18,730 bases of DNA from Xenoacremonium recifei (lineage: Eukaryota > Ascomycota > Sordariomycetes > Hypocreales > Nectriaceae): positions 1 to 18,730 of the forward strand of contig WOFQ01000165.1 of assembly GCA_012184525.1 (NCBI GenBank). Direction: 5' to 3'. The notes under the pieces were generated by a model. It was not told the origin of the DNA. It worked only from the letters and a program-made list of their open reading frames with translations, and searched no databases. Positions 10,621 through 18,640 of the stretch are shown here, in pieces. The position numbers and the translations under genes are program-made. How positions within the stretch are numbered: the stretch's first letter is position 1; each line of letters begins with the position of its first letter.

Positions 10621-10706
10621 GACCAGACATCGTCCAAATACATAAACATTCGGGACTCGCCCTCAACTCCGCGGCCTTCCCTCCACCCCATTACGCACCC
10701 CACATT

Positions 10707-12531
10707 ATGTCGCAGACACCCCAGGAACTCCAGGGACGTTGCCATCGAGGCCCAGTGACTAGAGCTGGGACGGCGTATGTTCGCAAGTGTACAGCCACTG
10801 CCTGCCAGGTGAGCCACGGCCACGGGAACATGGGATGTGCCGAGTTTGTCAACCCCCGTCTCTAAACAAGAATTAGATATGCCGGGCCCGGCGAGCCAAA
10901 TGCGACAACGAGAAGCCTTGCTCCTATTGCCGGCGGATTGGAGCAACCTGCTCTCCAGGACCTGCTTCGGCCACGGCAGGCTTCGACCCAGCCAGCCTGG
11001 CCATTCTGGCCAAGCTGGAAGAGCTCCAAGGCGAAGTTGAGTCCTTGTCTGGCCGTTTAGAGAGAGAACGTTCCGGCTCCCCACACGTTAACGTCACGCC
11101 CATCACCCGGACCTCCACCCAGGCTCCGTCAGTCCATGACACACACGGCTTGCGCTTGGAGCAGCACCTGCAGCGTGGCAATGTAGGTCAGGTGCTTGCT
11201 TGGGACATTTGGCAACCTCATGAGCCACCGCAATGTCCCACAGCCGACGAGTTGGAACAGGGCATCGAACCAGCTTCGTTTATCCGAGGACAGGCGGCGG
11301 CTTTAGACCAAGGCCTTAACCCTAGCCTGTTTGCCGGTTATTTGGAAGCGTTTTTCCGCAACGTCCACACTTTGAACCCAGTCCTGGATGAACAGCACAT
11401 CCGGAGCCAGTGGTCAAAGTTTCAACTCAATGGCATCGGTTGGGATGCAGAGTCCTGCCTGCTTCTTCTCGTGCTTTCTAATGGAGCCTGCTCGTCCGAA
11501 TATGCTGAGCTTTCGATACCCGACTCTACCGGGAGCCTCTACGAGCAGCGTTGGGCAGATGCTCAGGCTTTGTTTGATGCTGCGGAGAAGCGCAAGGACA
11601 TGTTGTGGCGCGGCGACTACCTCACGCAGGCCAGATGTCACTTCTATAGCGGCATTTTCATGATGGTTTTAATGCGACCGTTCGATGCCTGGCGTCATTT
11701 CCTACTAGGTCTCGCCACTTGCCAAATGTCTGCCGCCCTAGCAAATCGCCGCAGGCCCCGAGATCCCGCCCAAGTTGAGAAGCAGGCTGAAGAAAGCATC
11801 TACTGGTCGTGTTGGAAGTCTGAGCGAGAACTCCGCTTGAATTGGACATGCCTGATTTCACATCGGCGGCCTATGACCATCCGGCTCTGTTCCCGACTCT
11901 GCCACAAGTCTTTGACCAAGGACAGCTCCGAGAATGGTACTTTTATCTCGCCGAAATTTCGCTCTGGCGCTCCGAAATGACGGCGCGGCAGACGCTGTCG
12001 GAGTATTTGAAGACCCAAAAAAATTCTTTGGAAACTCTGGCAGAACGAATAATTGATCTGGAGACGTCTCTGGCTTCCTGGAAGGCTTCCTTGCCAGATA
12101 CAATCAGCCTCGACGCCGGCCTGCAGACGAACACGGCCGACGTGCTACTCTTTGTTCTACGAGGTCGATTGACGTACAACTACGAAGTGTTGACATGGCC
12201 ATTTCTAGAGACCCAAATATTATTCGGACCACACACGACTACCCGTGCGTCTGAATTGGCTGCTTTGGGTGTGCGCGTTCACTATGATCGACTCTCCATC
12301 AACCGGCCTGGGTTCTACTATCGACACCATGGCACCTGGTTGATGCAGCGCTCGTCCACACGTAGTGCATGTGTCCTCTTAGCAGTCGCCCGTAGCAGCC
12401 TCTCAGATCTGCTGCCGACAGGCTGGCAAACGTTAGTTTCAGATACAATCGCAATGCTTGAATATTGGAGGGGGACTCCCGAGGATAGGGTCATTGGCTT
12501 TTTGAAATCTGTCTTGCTTGACTTTATGTAA
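10707..12531 (+). CDS. Zn(II)2Cys6 transcription factor, interrupted by one frameshift
   Basis: Exon 1 is 10707-10808 and exon 2 is 10877-12531. The splice completes a perfect binuclear zinc cluster, C-x2-C-x6-C-x5-C-x2-C-x6-C at residues 33, 36, 43, 49, 52 and 59. A short coiled-coil-like stretch (about 75-95) and a fungal regulatory (middle homology) domain from about residue 145 follow. The frame changes at 11839: upstream reads ...CWKSERELRL, downstream ELDMPDF..., which together form the conserved CWKSERE region, so one base (probably a G) appears lost after residue 355. Read literally, translation ends at 11980 with 401 residues; the intended length is about 585. Its place between a sugar transporter and a glycosidase marks it as the pathway regulator, and the CGG-N5-CGG motif in the cluster promoters is its probable target. 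It may be a damaged gene or a sequence error; the rest of the C-terminal frame is clean to 12531. Confidence 0.85.
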
Positions 12532-12576
12532 GTAGTATCAACAGTAATAACCCTAATATGAATATAAATTCCTACA
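12532..12576. other. Convergent 3' intergenic gap
   Basis: Only 45 bp separate the stop codon of the regulator from the stop codon of the convergent GH3 gene. The gap is AT-rich, with AATAT/AATATAAAT-like stretches that could serve polyadenylation. The two transcripts almost certainly overlap at their 3' ends. Confidence 0.5.
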
Positions 12577-14841
12577 TTACGATGTCGGCGCAATAGCAGT
12601 CCGCAAGCAGGCTTCTTCTCCTGCATATGCTGCAACTTCAATGCCAATCGACGCTTCTACCAGCACAAATTTATCCCCACTTCTGCGTTTCAACGGCCTC
12701 GTCGAGCATCTCACCCCGACCTGCGTCGACTGGCCTGGATCCAGTTCCAGAGTCTGGAACCCCAACAGAACCCTGGAAGGGAAATCAGGTACTTGGGGAG
12801 TGCCATATACTTGGATGACGTGCCTGCCAGCTCGCGACCCGGTGTTAGTGACCGTAGTTGTGACGGTGAAACGCTCCAAGCTCCAATCCTGAGGACTTGC
12901 ATCAATGGTCAGTCCCTCCATGGCAAATTTGGTGTAAGAAAGACCGTAGCCGAGGGGGAATTGTGCCACGACGCCGAGCTTGTCAAGCAGTCTTTGTCCA
13001 AACCAGCGATCATAAGTAATCTCTGAGGCGTCAATATCAAAGGTTGGGAGGTGCTCCTCGCTTTTGGGGATTGAAAACGGCATTCGCCCGCTGGCGTCGA
13101 CCTTGCCGAGGAGGACGTCTGCCAGCGCGTGACCACCTTCTCCGCCGCTGTACCAGGCCATGAGAAGTGCCGGGACTCTGTCCAGCCAGTCATCCATGAT
13201 GACTGCACCAGCTGCCACAACGCTGACGATGACACGAGATGTGACATCGGTCACGGTTTTGAGAATCTCCACATCGCGATCTCGTAATCTAAGAGACCTT
13301 CGATCGCCTCCGGCTCCGGGAACCAGACCATCACTATCATCGCCGGTGGCAAAGCCAGTGTTCTTTTGGCTCGCGATGGTGGCGCGTACCTCCGCATCTT
13401 GCTCATCCAATGTAGGGGGAAGAAGATCAAGCAATTCCTTCTGGTCTCCGAACGAAGGAACGACATACTCACCCTCGTCCATCGCGTCGTAGCCTACCAC
13501 ACATAGAACAACATCCGCTGTTTGCGCGACCTTCCGGGCCTCTTTAACATCGTCTGTATCCTGAAGCATGATTTTTTTATCGGGAAGAGCTTCTTGGAGG
13601 CCCTCATACAACGTGATGACCTTGGGTGGGAATACGGCTGAAGAGCCCCGGTCTCCAGTGTTAGCCATATTAGCGAGCCGGCCGATGACTGCCACCGTCT
13701 GAAATGTGGCAGGATCCAACGGAAGTAATGGGGAGTTTGAGACGACATCATTCCTCAGGAGAACCATTCCGCGCGATGCGGCTTCGCGGGCTAGCTGCCT
13801 GTGCTTATCGCAGAAGACGACAGAGGAATCTGGAATCGTCCGTCCTGTACGTAAGACATGTTCTATTTGCGCGCGAATAATACGTGCGCAGGAGCGATCG
13901 ATGTCTGTCCATTTCAAGTCCCCACGCTCGAGTGCTTCAGACACACACAAGGCGCGCTGCTGCTGAAAAGGAGCTTCAATATCTAATCCATTCTTGATGG
14001 ACTTGACTGGATCCCGGAATCCGAAGATGAAATCCGACAGCACAAATCCACGAAATCCCCATTGTTCGCGAAGAATGGTGTTGAGGAGCTCGTGGTTCTC
14101 TCCCGCGAAATCACCTCGTACGGAATTGTAAGATGACATGACTGAGGATACTCCTCCTTCAATGAGCTGACGAAAGTGAGGGAGGTAGACTGAGTGCAAG
14201 GCTGTATCGTCGACCTGCACATCCACATTAAAGCGAGCATTCTCCATCGAGTTCAACGCGAAATGCTTTACGCAAGTCATAAGATGTTGACGGACGCCGC
14301 GATGTAATGCAAGACCGAATTCGCCCAACAGTATGGGGTCTTCACTGTAGGTCTCCTGAGTTCGTCCCCAGGCGGGATGCCGGGGGAGATTGATGCAGAT
14401 TCCGGCAAAATAGTTGGCGCCTTGTGCACGTCCTTCCCGGCCAATGGCGTCCCCAATACGTTGCTCGAGGGTCACATCCCAGCTGGCGCCTCTGGCTATT
14501 GACACTGGGAAGCACGTAGATGAGCGCATGACGATACCGCGCGGACCATCAGTAAATCGAATTCCAGCTATTTTCAACCGTGGAATTGCCCCCATGATGA
14601 AAGCTTCACGGTTGTAACGGTCGAACAGGATTCCACGAAGGCCCTTCCAGAACAGGTCGTCTCCGTCTAGCAACGAGAGACGTTCTGCCCGAGTCATGAC
14701 GGCAAGAAGGTCCTGAGTCGCTCGTTCGAGTGTCTGCCCATTCTGTACCATCTGGACGGCATCGTCGAAATCGAAAGTGTCAACCACAGTATGGTCGGGG
14801 GTATGCGGTAGTGTGACCTGAGTCACCGGTTCCTTGAGCAT
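12577..14841 (-). CDS. GH3-family beta-glycosidase, no signal peptide
   Basis: A single intronless frame encodes an intact 754-residue protein. The N-terminal TIM-barrel domain shows FTDGPRG (96-102; D98 binds substrate), KHF (192-194), and the nucleophile region VLSDF with D270; most relatives have SDW here. The second alpha/beta domain runs from about 350 and includes an acidic, glycine-rich insertion at about 475-520. FPLGYGLSYT (628-637) leads into the C-terminal fibronectin III-like domain. GH3 enzymes remove terminal beta-glucosyl, xylosyl or sometimes alpha-arabinosyl units. There is no N-terminal hydrophobic signal, so it probably acts in the cytosol on sugars brought in by the neighbouring transporter. 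It diverges from the GH93-like gene, and that promoter carries a copy of the cluster motif. Activity on glucose, xylose or arabinose conjugates cannot be decided here. Confidence 0.92.
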   Translation of the reverse strand: MLKEPVTQVTLPHTPDHTVVDTFDFDDAVQMVQNGQTLERATQDLLAVMTRAERLSLLDGDDLFWKGLRGILFDRYNREAFIMGAIPRLKIAGIRFTDGPRGIVMRSSTCFPVSIARGASWDVTLEQRIGDAIGREGRAQGANYFAGICINLPRHPAWGRTQETYSEDPILLGEFGLALHRGVRQHLMTCVKHFALNSMENARFNVDVQVDDTALHSVYLPHFRQLIEGGVSSVMSSYNSVRGDFAGENHELLNTILREQWGFRGFVLSDFIFGFRDPVKSIKNGLDIEAPFQQQRALCVSEALERGDLKWTDIDRSCARIIRAQIEHVLRTGRTIPDSSVVFCDKHRQLAREAASRGMVLLRNDVVSNSPLLPLDPATFQTVAVIGRLANMANTGDRGSSAVFPPKVITLYEGLQEALPDKKIMLQDTDDVKEARKVAQTADVVLCVVGYDAMDEGEYVVPSFGDQKELLDLLPPTLDEQDAEVRATIASQKNTGFATGDDSDGLVPGAGGDRRSLRLRDRDVEILKTVTDVTSRVIVSVVAAGAVIMDDWLDRVPALLMAWYSGGEGGHALADVLLGKVDASGRMPFSIPKSEEHLPTFDIDASEITYDRWFGQRLLDKLGVVAQFPLGYGLSYTKFAMEGLTIDASPQDWSLERFTVTTTVTNTGSRAGRHVIQVYGTPQVPDFPSRVLLGFQTLELDPGQSTQVGVRCSTRPLKRRSGDKFVLVEASIGIEVAAYAGEEACLRTAIAPTS

Positions 14842-14956
14842 TGCGATGTATTCAATCTAAAGGTAAATATAGGGAAACCCAAATTGAATGGAGGTAGGGA
14901 GGGTTTTTGATAAACCTTTTCTAATAGCAATGTCGTCCAGCTACATCTAGAGCGCC

Positions 14957-14970
14957 GCCCGACATTCCGC
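14957..14970. promoter_or_regulatory. Shared motif copy 3, CGG-N5-CGG direct repeat
   Basis: GCCCGACATTCCGC, 115 bp upstream of the GH3 start codon. It differs from copies 1 and 2 only at spacer positions. It links the second divergent gene pair to the first. Confidence 0.6.
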
Positions 14971-14988
14971 AAGCGCCTTGGCAATTGT

Positions 14989-15011
14989 TCGGGAAGTGCC
15001 CGACTCTCCCC
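14989..15011. promoter_or_regulatory. Motif near-copy overlapping an inverted CGG repeat
   Basis: GCCCGACTCTCCCC (14998-15011) keeps the first nine bases of the shared motif, but the second triplet is CCC instead of CCG. Its first half-site also forms TCGGG-AAGTG-CCCGA with the preceding bases. It may be a degenerate or low-affinity second site. Confidence 0.35.
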
Positions 15012-15155
15012 TAACGTTGCCGATCGCTATTTTGGCACCCATGGAAAGGCTCTCGTGGTTTTCTATAGCGCTTTGTTTACTCCATGGGGAAGGTGTGGGG
15101 CATTTACCATGTACCAAGGACTTATTGCTCGCTCATAGGTGATGTGAAGTTCGTC

Positions 15156-15162
15156 TATAAAA
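15156..15162 (+). promoter_or_regulatory. TATA box of the GH93-like gene
   Basis: TATAAAA lies 72 bp before the start codon at 15234. The leader between them is short and pyrimidine-rich, normal for a well-expressed fungal secreted-enzyme gene. Confidence 0.5.
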
Positions 15163-15233
15163 GAGGCCGTTACGGATGACGATGGCCACATTTCAAGCGC
15201 AACTTCATCACATTCTTACCTCATCCCCGCAAA

Positions 15234-16459
15234 ATGTATGCGTCCATCACACTCTGGTCGGCGCTCGCCGTAACGGCACTTTGTCGAGCCACGCCTGAGC
15301 TTCAGGACCGGGCAGTTCCTGCGCCCTTTTCCACCTTCACCCACAACCCAGTGTACTACCCTCTAAAGGAGGCACCTCTGTGGGGAGTGGCCTACGCTCG
15401 TTCCATCCAGCTACAAGATAAAAGTCTGCTGCTGACATGGGAGGATTATCCCTACGGCGAGAATGCCCAGAATCTTGACACCTTCAAGATCCTTCGTTCA
15501 GTCGATGGTGGAGCTACGTGGACCAACCGCTCCCAGGTTGCTGATACCCAAAATGGATGGGGTATGCGCTTCCGTACGTTCAAAAAGACTCCGTGGATTG
15601 TAGATCTCGCTTACCATTTCCAGAGCCTGATATGTACATCCTGAAGAATGATTACGGAGCGTACCCTGCTGGAACGCTGCTCATCGCCGGAGTTTCAACA
15701 CCGCTGAGTCTTACCGGTGGTGTGTACATTGATCTGTATGCTTCCAGTGACTTAGGCTTGACCTGGTCATTCGTCAGTCACATTGCCTATGGTGCTGGAC
15801 CCGAGACTGTCACGACGGGCGATGCTGCTATTTGGGAACCCTTCTTCATGGAGTATGGTGGAAAGCTACTTGTGTACTTCAGCGACCAGCGGGACTCCGC
15901 ACACTCCCAGAAGCTCTCCCTCACCACCACTACAGACTTGCTCACCTGATCTGCAGCAATGGACGTTGTCTCCTACACCACTCACAACGCCCGTCCTGGC
16001 ATGGCCGTGGTTTCTTATCTCCCAGCCATTGGAAAGTACATGTTATCCTACGAGTACTGCAACCCTCCCACCGGCAGTGGTTGTCCCGCCCACATTCGAC
16101 TTGCCAGTGACCCGACGCAATTCCAGACCGCCACCGATCAAGCATTGGTCACGACTTCCGGCCACGCTGCCGCTGGTTCGCCCTACAGTGTTTGGTATGG
16201 CTACCCTGGCTCGACCACTGAGGGCGCTGTGATCCTCTCAGCCGGCTCAGATACAAGTGTTTTCGTGTCTAAAGATAACTCGGCAACGTGGAGTCTAATT
16301 AACATCAACCAGTACACGGGCCAATCTCGCCATCTCATGTTGTTTGACGATAACGGCACCCAGCGTCTGCACACTGCTACAGGCGGCTTCTACGGCTGCT
16401 CGGGATCATGCTACAACTACATCGCCAACGGTGTCACGGCTCTTGATATCTTTGACTAG
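15234..16459 (+). CDS. GH93-like exo-arabinanase (Asp-box beta-propeller), interrupted by a TGA
   Basis: The exons are 15234-15573 and 15624-16459, about 391 codons. The intron (GTACGT...TTCCAG) restores the conserved NGWGMRFQP stretch, so the apparent frame change there is not a lesion. Residues 1-19 look like a secretion signal. Asp-box repeats occur at 89-96 (SVDGGATW), 154-161 (SSDLGLTW) and a weaker one at 329-336 (SKDNSATW), marking a sialidase-type beta-propeller. IWEPFF places a glutamate at 185 and LSYEYC one at 257. That 72-residue spacing equals, from memory, the catalytic pair E170/E242 of Fusarium Arb93A, so I prefer GH93 (releases arabinobiose from arabinan) to sialidase; no FRIP motif or arginine triad is seen. 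An in-frame TGA at 15947-15949 (residue 222) replaces a likely Trp in a DLxTW context, one G-to-A change. It cuts the protein between the two glutamates. Confidence 0.78.
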
Positions 16460-16551
16460 GGTAATATTGACTGGGGCAATATAGATGGATCATCACTTCC
16501 AGAAAAAGCGGAATCCTATAGCGAAGCCAACTAGAATACAACGGTAACAGG

Positions 16552-17400
16552 CTACTGCCTACTATTTCCGCTCCAATCACACGCCCCATCAGGTCTTCCA
16601 TCCAAGTCCCAGCGCCTAACCGCGAGGCCGATGGAAGTCCATATGCAAAATGCAAGCCCACCTACCTCGTATATCTCTGTGGAAAGAGTGGCAGCTATCA
16701 GGCTATTTGCAGCTATTATCTCCTCGTGTGTAGTATCACTATCTGCTATAGGAATTAGGTATTTCATTACGTCGTGTATCCTGGAGCCCAAGAGTGTCAG
16801 TAGTACGCTCATGGAACTTATCGGCAAATATGGGTATGAAACACGTGTGTGGGTGCATCTCAGCGCAAAATCCAATCGAGCAGTAGCTTCGTATGGTATT
16901 CTATCAGAAAAGTCTTCCATGATGGGTGCACTCAGCATTACCACTACTACACGGCGCATAATAGCAGCAGTGCACCACTCTTTGTTCTTGAGAGGGTCAT
17001 CCAGGACATTGGAAGCATAGAACAATGTGCATGCAGTCTTAACCCTCGACGGTGGCACTGGAATGAAATCGTGACCAGTAAGAGTCTTAATGACTGTGAG
17101 GTTTGTATTCCTGTTTTCTCCTCCCACGTCTCCTGCCGTCACGACACTGTTTGAAGCTACTATAGAAGCTACACTGGGACTCATCCCATTACCAAATTTG
17201 GTCAAAGCACTGTCTGGAGTGGTATCACAACATCTCATCAGCGCACTATTTATGGCCTCTAGCATGAGGGTCTTTCCGTGTCCTCCTTGGCCGTACAGGA
17301 TTACAGTTTTGCAATAGGAGTGGGGATCTAGCAGGGTATGGCTTATGGACCATTCTATTGCCTTGAGTTCCAGATGATCCTCGAACAGGGGTGGTATGGT
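16552..17400 (-). pseudogene. D5/SF3-type helicase remnant of a virus- or plasmid-like element
   Basis: The minus frame is open from just after a TAA at 17403-17401 to the stop at 16552, 282 codons. It shows the superfamily 3 helicase motifs in order and normal spacing: Walker A GQGGHGKT (17292-17269), a hydrophobic strand ending in GD (motif B position), KTLTGHD (17088-17068, the D5-type motif after B), YASN (about 17019-17008, motif C sensor Asn), and an arginine-finger-like RR (16956-16951). The stretch before Walker A fits the D5_N-type linker. Such ATPases drive DNA replication in large DNA viruses, virophages, phages and plasmids. The first in-frame ATG lies after Walker A, so the true 5' part is missing, frame-shifted or stopped; other minus frames with stops run up to about 17868. 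The sequence after about 16940 is less typical of the family. No primase or HUH domain is recognised. It is an insertion relic rather than a normal fungal gene. Confidence 0.65.
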
Positions 17401-17848
17401 TTAGTACATAGTATGGTGAGGGCTACTTTGCCATCTTTATGGCTAAAAGTGTATGGATATGGGCATATAGCATAGAGAGGACAATATAGCTTTGTCTGGT
17501 CCCAGATTGGGCAATAGGGACTCGCATCTTGATAGTATCAGCTCTCCGCTCACGAGTGAGACCCGGAGTCGTTCTGTTCCTATACGGATACTCTGGGGTA
17601 TGGGTGAGACTATTTGCCTGAGGCCTCTCTTTCCAGAAATGGTATATATGGTTCTGTTGCATCAGAATACTTGACCGAAGCACTATCATTTCCGATTATG
17701 TTGTTCACAAACACAGATGATTGCTTTGAGCAGGCTACGGACCAGATATTAAGAGTAGTGAGAAATATGCACATATTACCTCCAGACATACACACAAGGC
17801 CTGGTACTATCAGTTTGGTGACGAGTATCTTGTGACGAGTATCTTGTT
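17401..17848. other. Region between the helicase relic and the divergent frame
   Basis: No clean gene spans this stretch. On the minus strand, protein-like frames run from about 17868 to 17610 and from 17689 to 17423, in two different frames and both different from the helicase frame. This fits a decayed 5' part of the helicase gene with frameshifts. On the plus strand 17614-17835 is also open. A 14-bp tandem duplication sits at 17818-17845. Confidence 0.4.
17818..17845. repeat. 14-bp tandem duplication
   Basis: GTGACGAGTATCTT occurs twice head to tail (17818-17831 and 17832-17845). The length is not a multiple of three, so it shifts any frame through it; it ends the plus-strand frame 17614-17835 at a TGA. 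It looks like a replication slippage event. Confidence 0.9.
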
Positions 17849-18640
17849 GTGTTATGGAGTTATCTTTTCAGCGCCGTCGAATGCCTGAACCCCCCATCCC
17901 CTATCTTTGACATAACCTCCGTCTTCAAACAGGAGCGGACCCATATTGAATTTACAACAGTGTGTGATGCAACAATGTTGCACGGTATACATACGGTGAT
18001 ATTCCAATTCAAAATGTCTACATCAACCGTACGAACAGTTGACGATGTAACCCGTACTCGAGTTCATTACAGACAAGGATGCAAGTCTGGAGAGCACCAG
18101 ACAGGCCATCAAGAACTCACTGTTGGCAACAAGTCTCTAGAAAGGGATGCTATAGCTGAAGCTGAGAATATCTATTCTATTTTTGCTCAAATAACCAAGA
18201 ACACCGGCGGGATGGTCCCTCTCATGCTCAAGTCTAAGGCCATAGGAGCGGCGGCACTTGCTACATCGTTTATGTATCCTATATGCGAAATAGATTCCCA
18301 TCCATGAGATATCTTCTGGCTGGAGTCATCTTACAGGGAGTTCTTAGACAGGTACATGTCTACATCTGGCTTTATCCAGATAGAGAATGGATCCACAAAT
18401 GGAAGGCACCACATAACATTTTCACAGGGACCCAAATCGGGATCACAACCAGGCATTACAGTGAGAGTGTACATGATCGAAGGAGATGATATGAACACCT
18501 GGGTTGTAACCTCGGTTATGACACTGTCCTACTGCCCTCAATTGTCGCCTGCCCCCTGTCAAATTCATGACTCTTATAGTTCCGGCTTATTTCCGACGCC
18601 TCCTCTACCCTCTTCAACTTACCCCAGAGAGCTCTTATAG
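17849..18640 (+). pseudogene. Unrecognised reading frame interrupted by one TGA, divergent from the helicase
   Basis: One frame is open over 264 codons except for a single TGA at 18305-18307 (one change from CGA); no minus-strand frame of note competes with it. The best start is the ATG at 18014, which has the strong context CAAAATG; earlier in-frame codons exist and the upstream stop is at 17819-17821. The product has no recognised domain. After the TGA it contains a stretch rich in aromatic and beta-forming residues with GITVRVYMIEGDD at its centre and a proline-rich tail. Its position, pointing away from the helicase relic about 450 bp apart, suggests it belongs to the same element, perhaps a structural protein, but nothing in the sequence proves that. 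Confidence 0.4.

Larger units (their letters stand above)
10331..10706. promoter_or_regulatory. Divergent promoter of transporter and regulator
   Basis: This GC-rich 376-bp segment lies between the two start codons. It holds two copies of the shared motif (10475-10488 and 10607-10620) and four SYGGGG-type sites that fit the carbon repressor CreA: 10438-10443, 10496-10501, 10508-10513 and 10515-10520. There is an inverted CCAAT box at 10549-10553 and a TATA-like ATTTAAA near 10401 oriented for the transporter. The arrangement suggests both genes are induced together and repressed by glucose. That is inference from sites, not a measurement. Confidence 0.55.
14842..15233. promoter_or_regulatory. 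Divergent promoter of GH3 and GH93-like genes
   Basis: This 392-bp region contains shared motif copy 3 (14957-14970) and a near-copy at 14998-15011. It also has an inverted repeat TCGGG-N5-CCCGA at 14989-15003, a CreA-type GTGGGG at 15095-15100 and a TATAAAA box at 15156-15162. Just after the TATA box is CCG-TTA-CGG at 15167-15175. The content parallels the transporter/regulator promoter, so the four genes look co-regulated. Confidence 0.55.

Noticed and set aside
10578..10706. N-terminal extension of the zinc-cluster frame to an ATG at 10578
   Set aside because: It would place motif copy 2 in coding sequence and adds residues not typical of the family; the ATG at 10707 gives a normal short N-terminus.
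13160..13492. Plus-strand frames opposite the GH3 gene (also 13706-13966 and 14414-14617)
   Set aside because: They are antisense shadows of an intact, well-conserved 754-residue frame.
15557..15650. Apparent frameshift in the GH93-like gene
   Set aside because: A 50-bp GT-AG intron at 15574-15623 restores the conserved stretch exactly, so it is splicing and not a lesion.
15234..16459. Assignment as an exo-sialidase/KDNase
   Set aside because: Asp-boxes are present, but no FRIP motif or arginine triad is seen, and the WEPFF/YEY glutamate spacing fits GH93 better.
16631..17020. Plus-strand 129-codon frame opposite the helicase
   Set aside because: It has no motifs, while the minus frame carries a full set of ordered helicase motifs over the same bases.
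17423..17480. An AHIHT string resembling an HUH endonuclease motif in the minus frame upstream of the helicase
   Set aside because: No YxxK tyrosine motif or other Rep motif lies at suitable spacing, and three residues match easily by chance.
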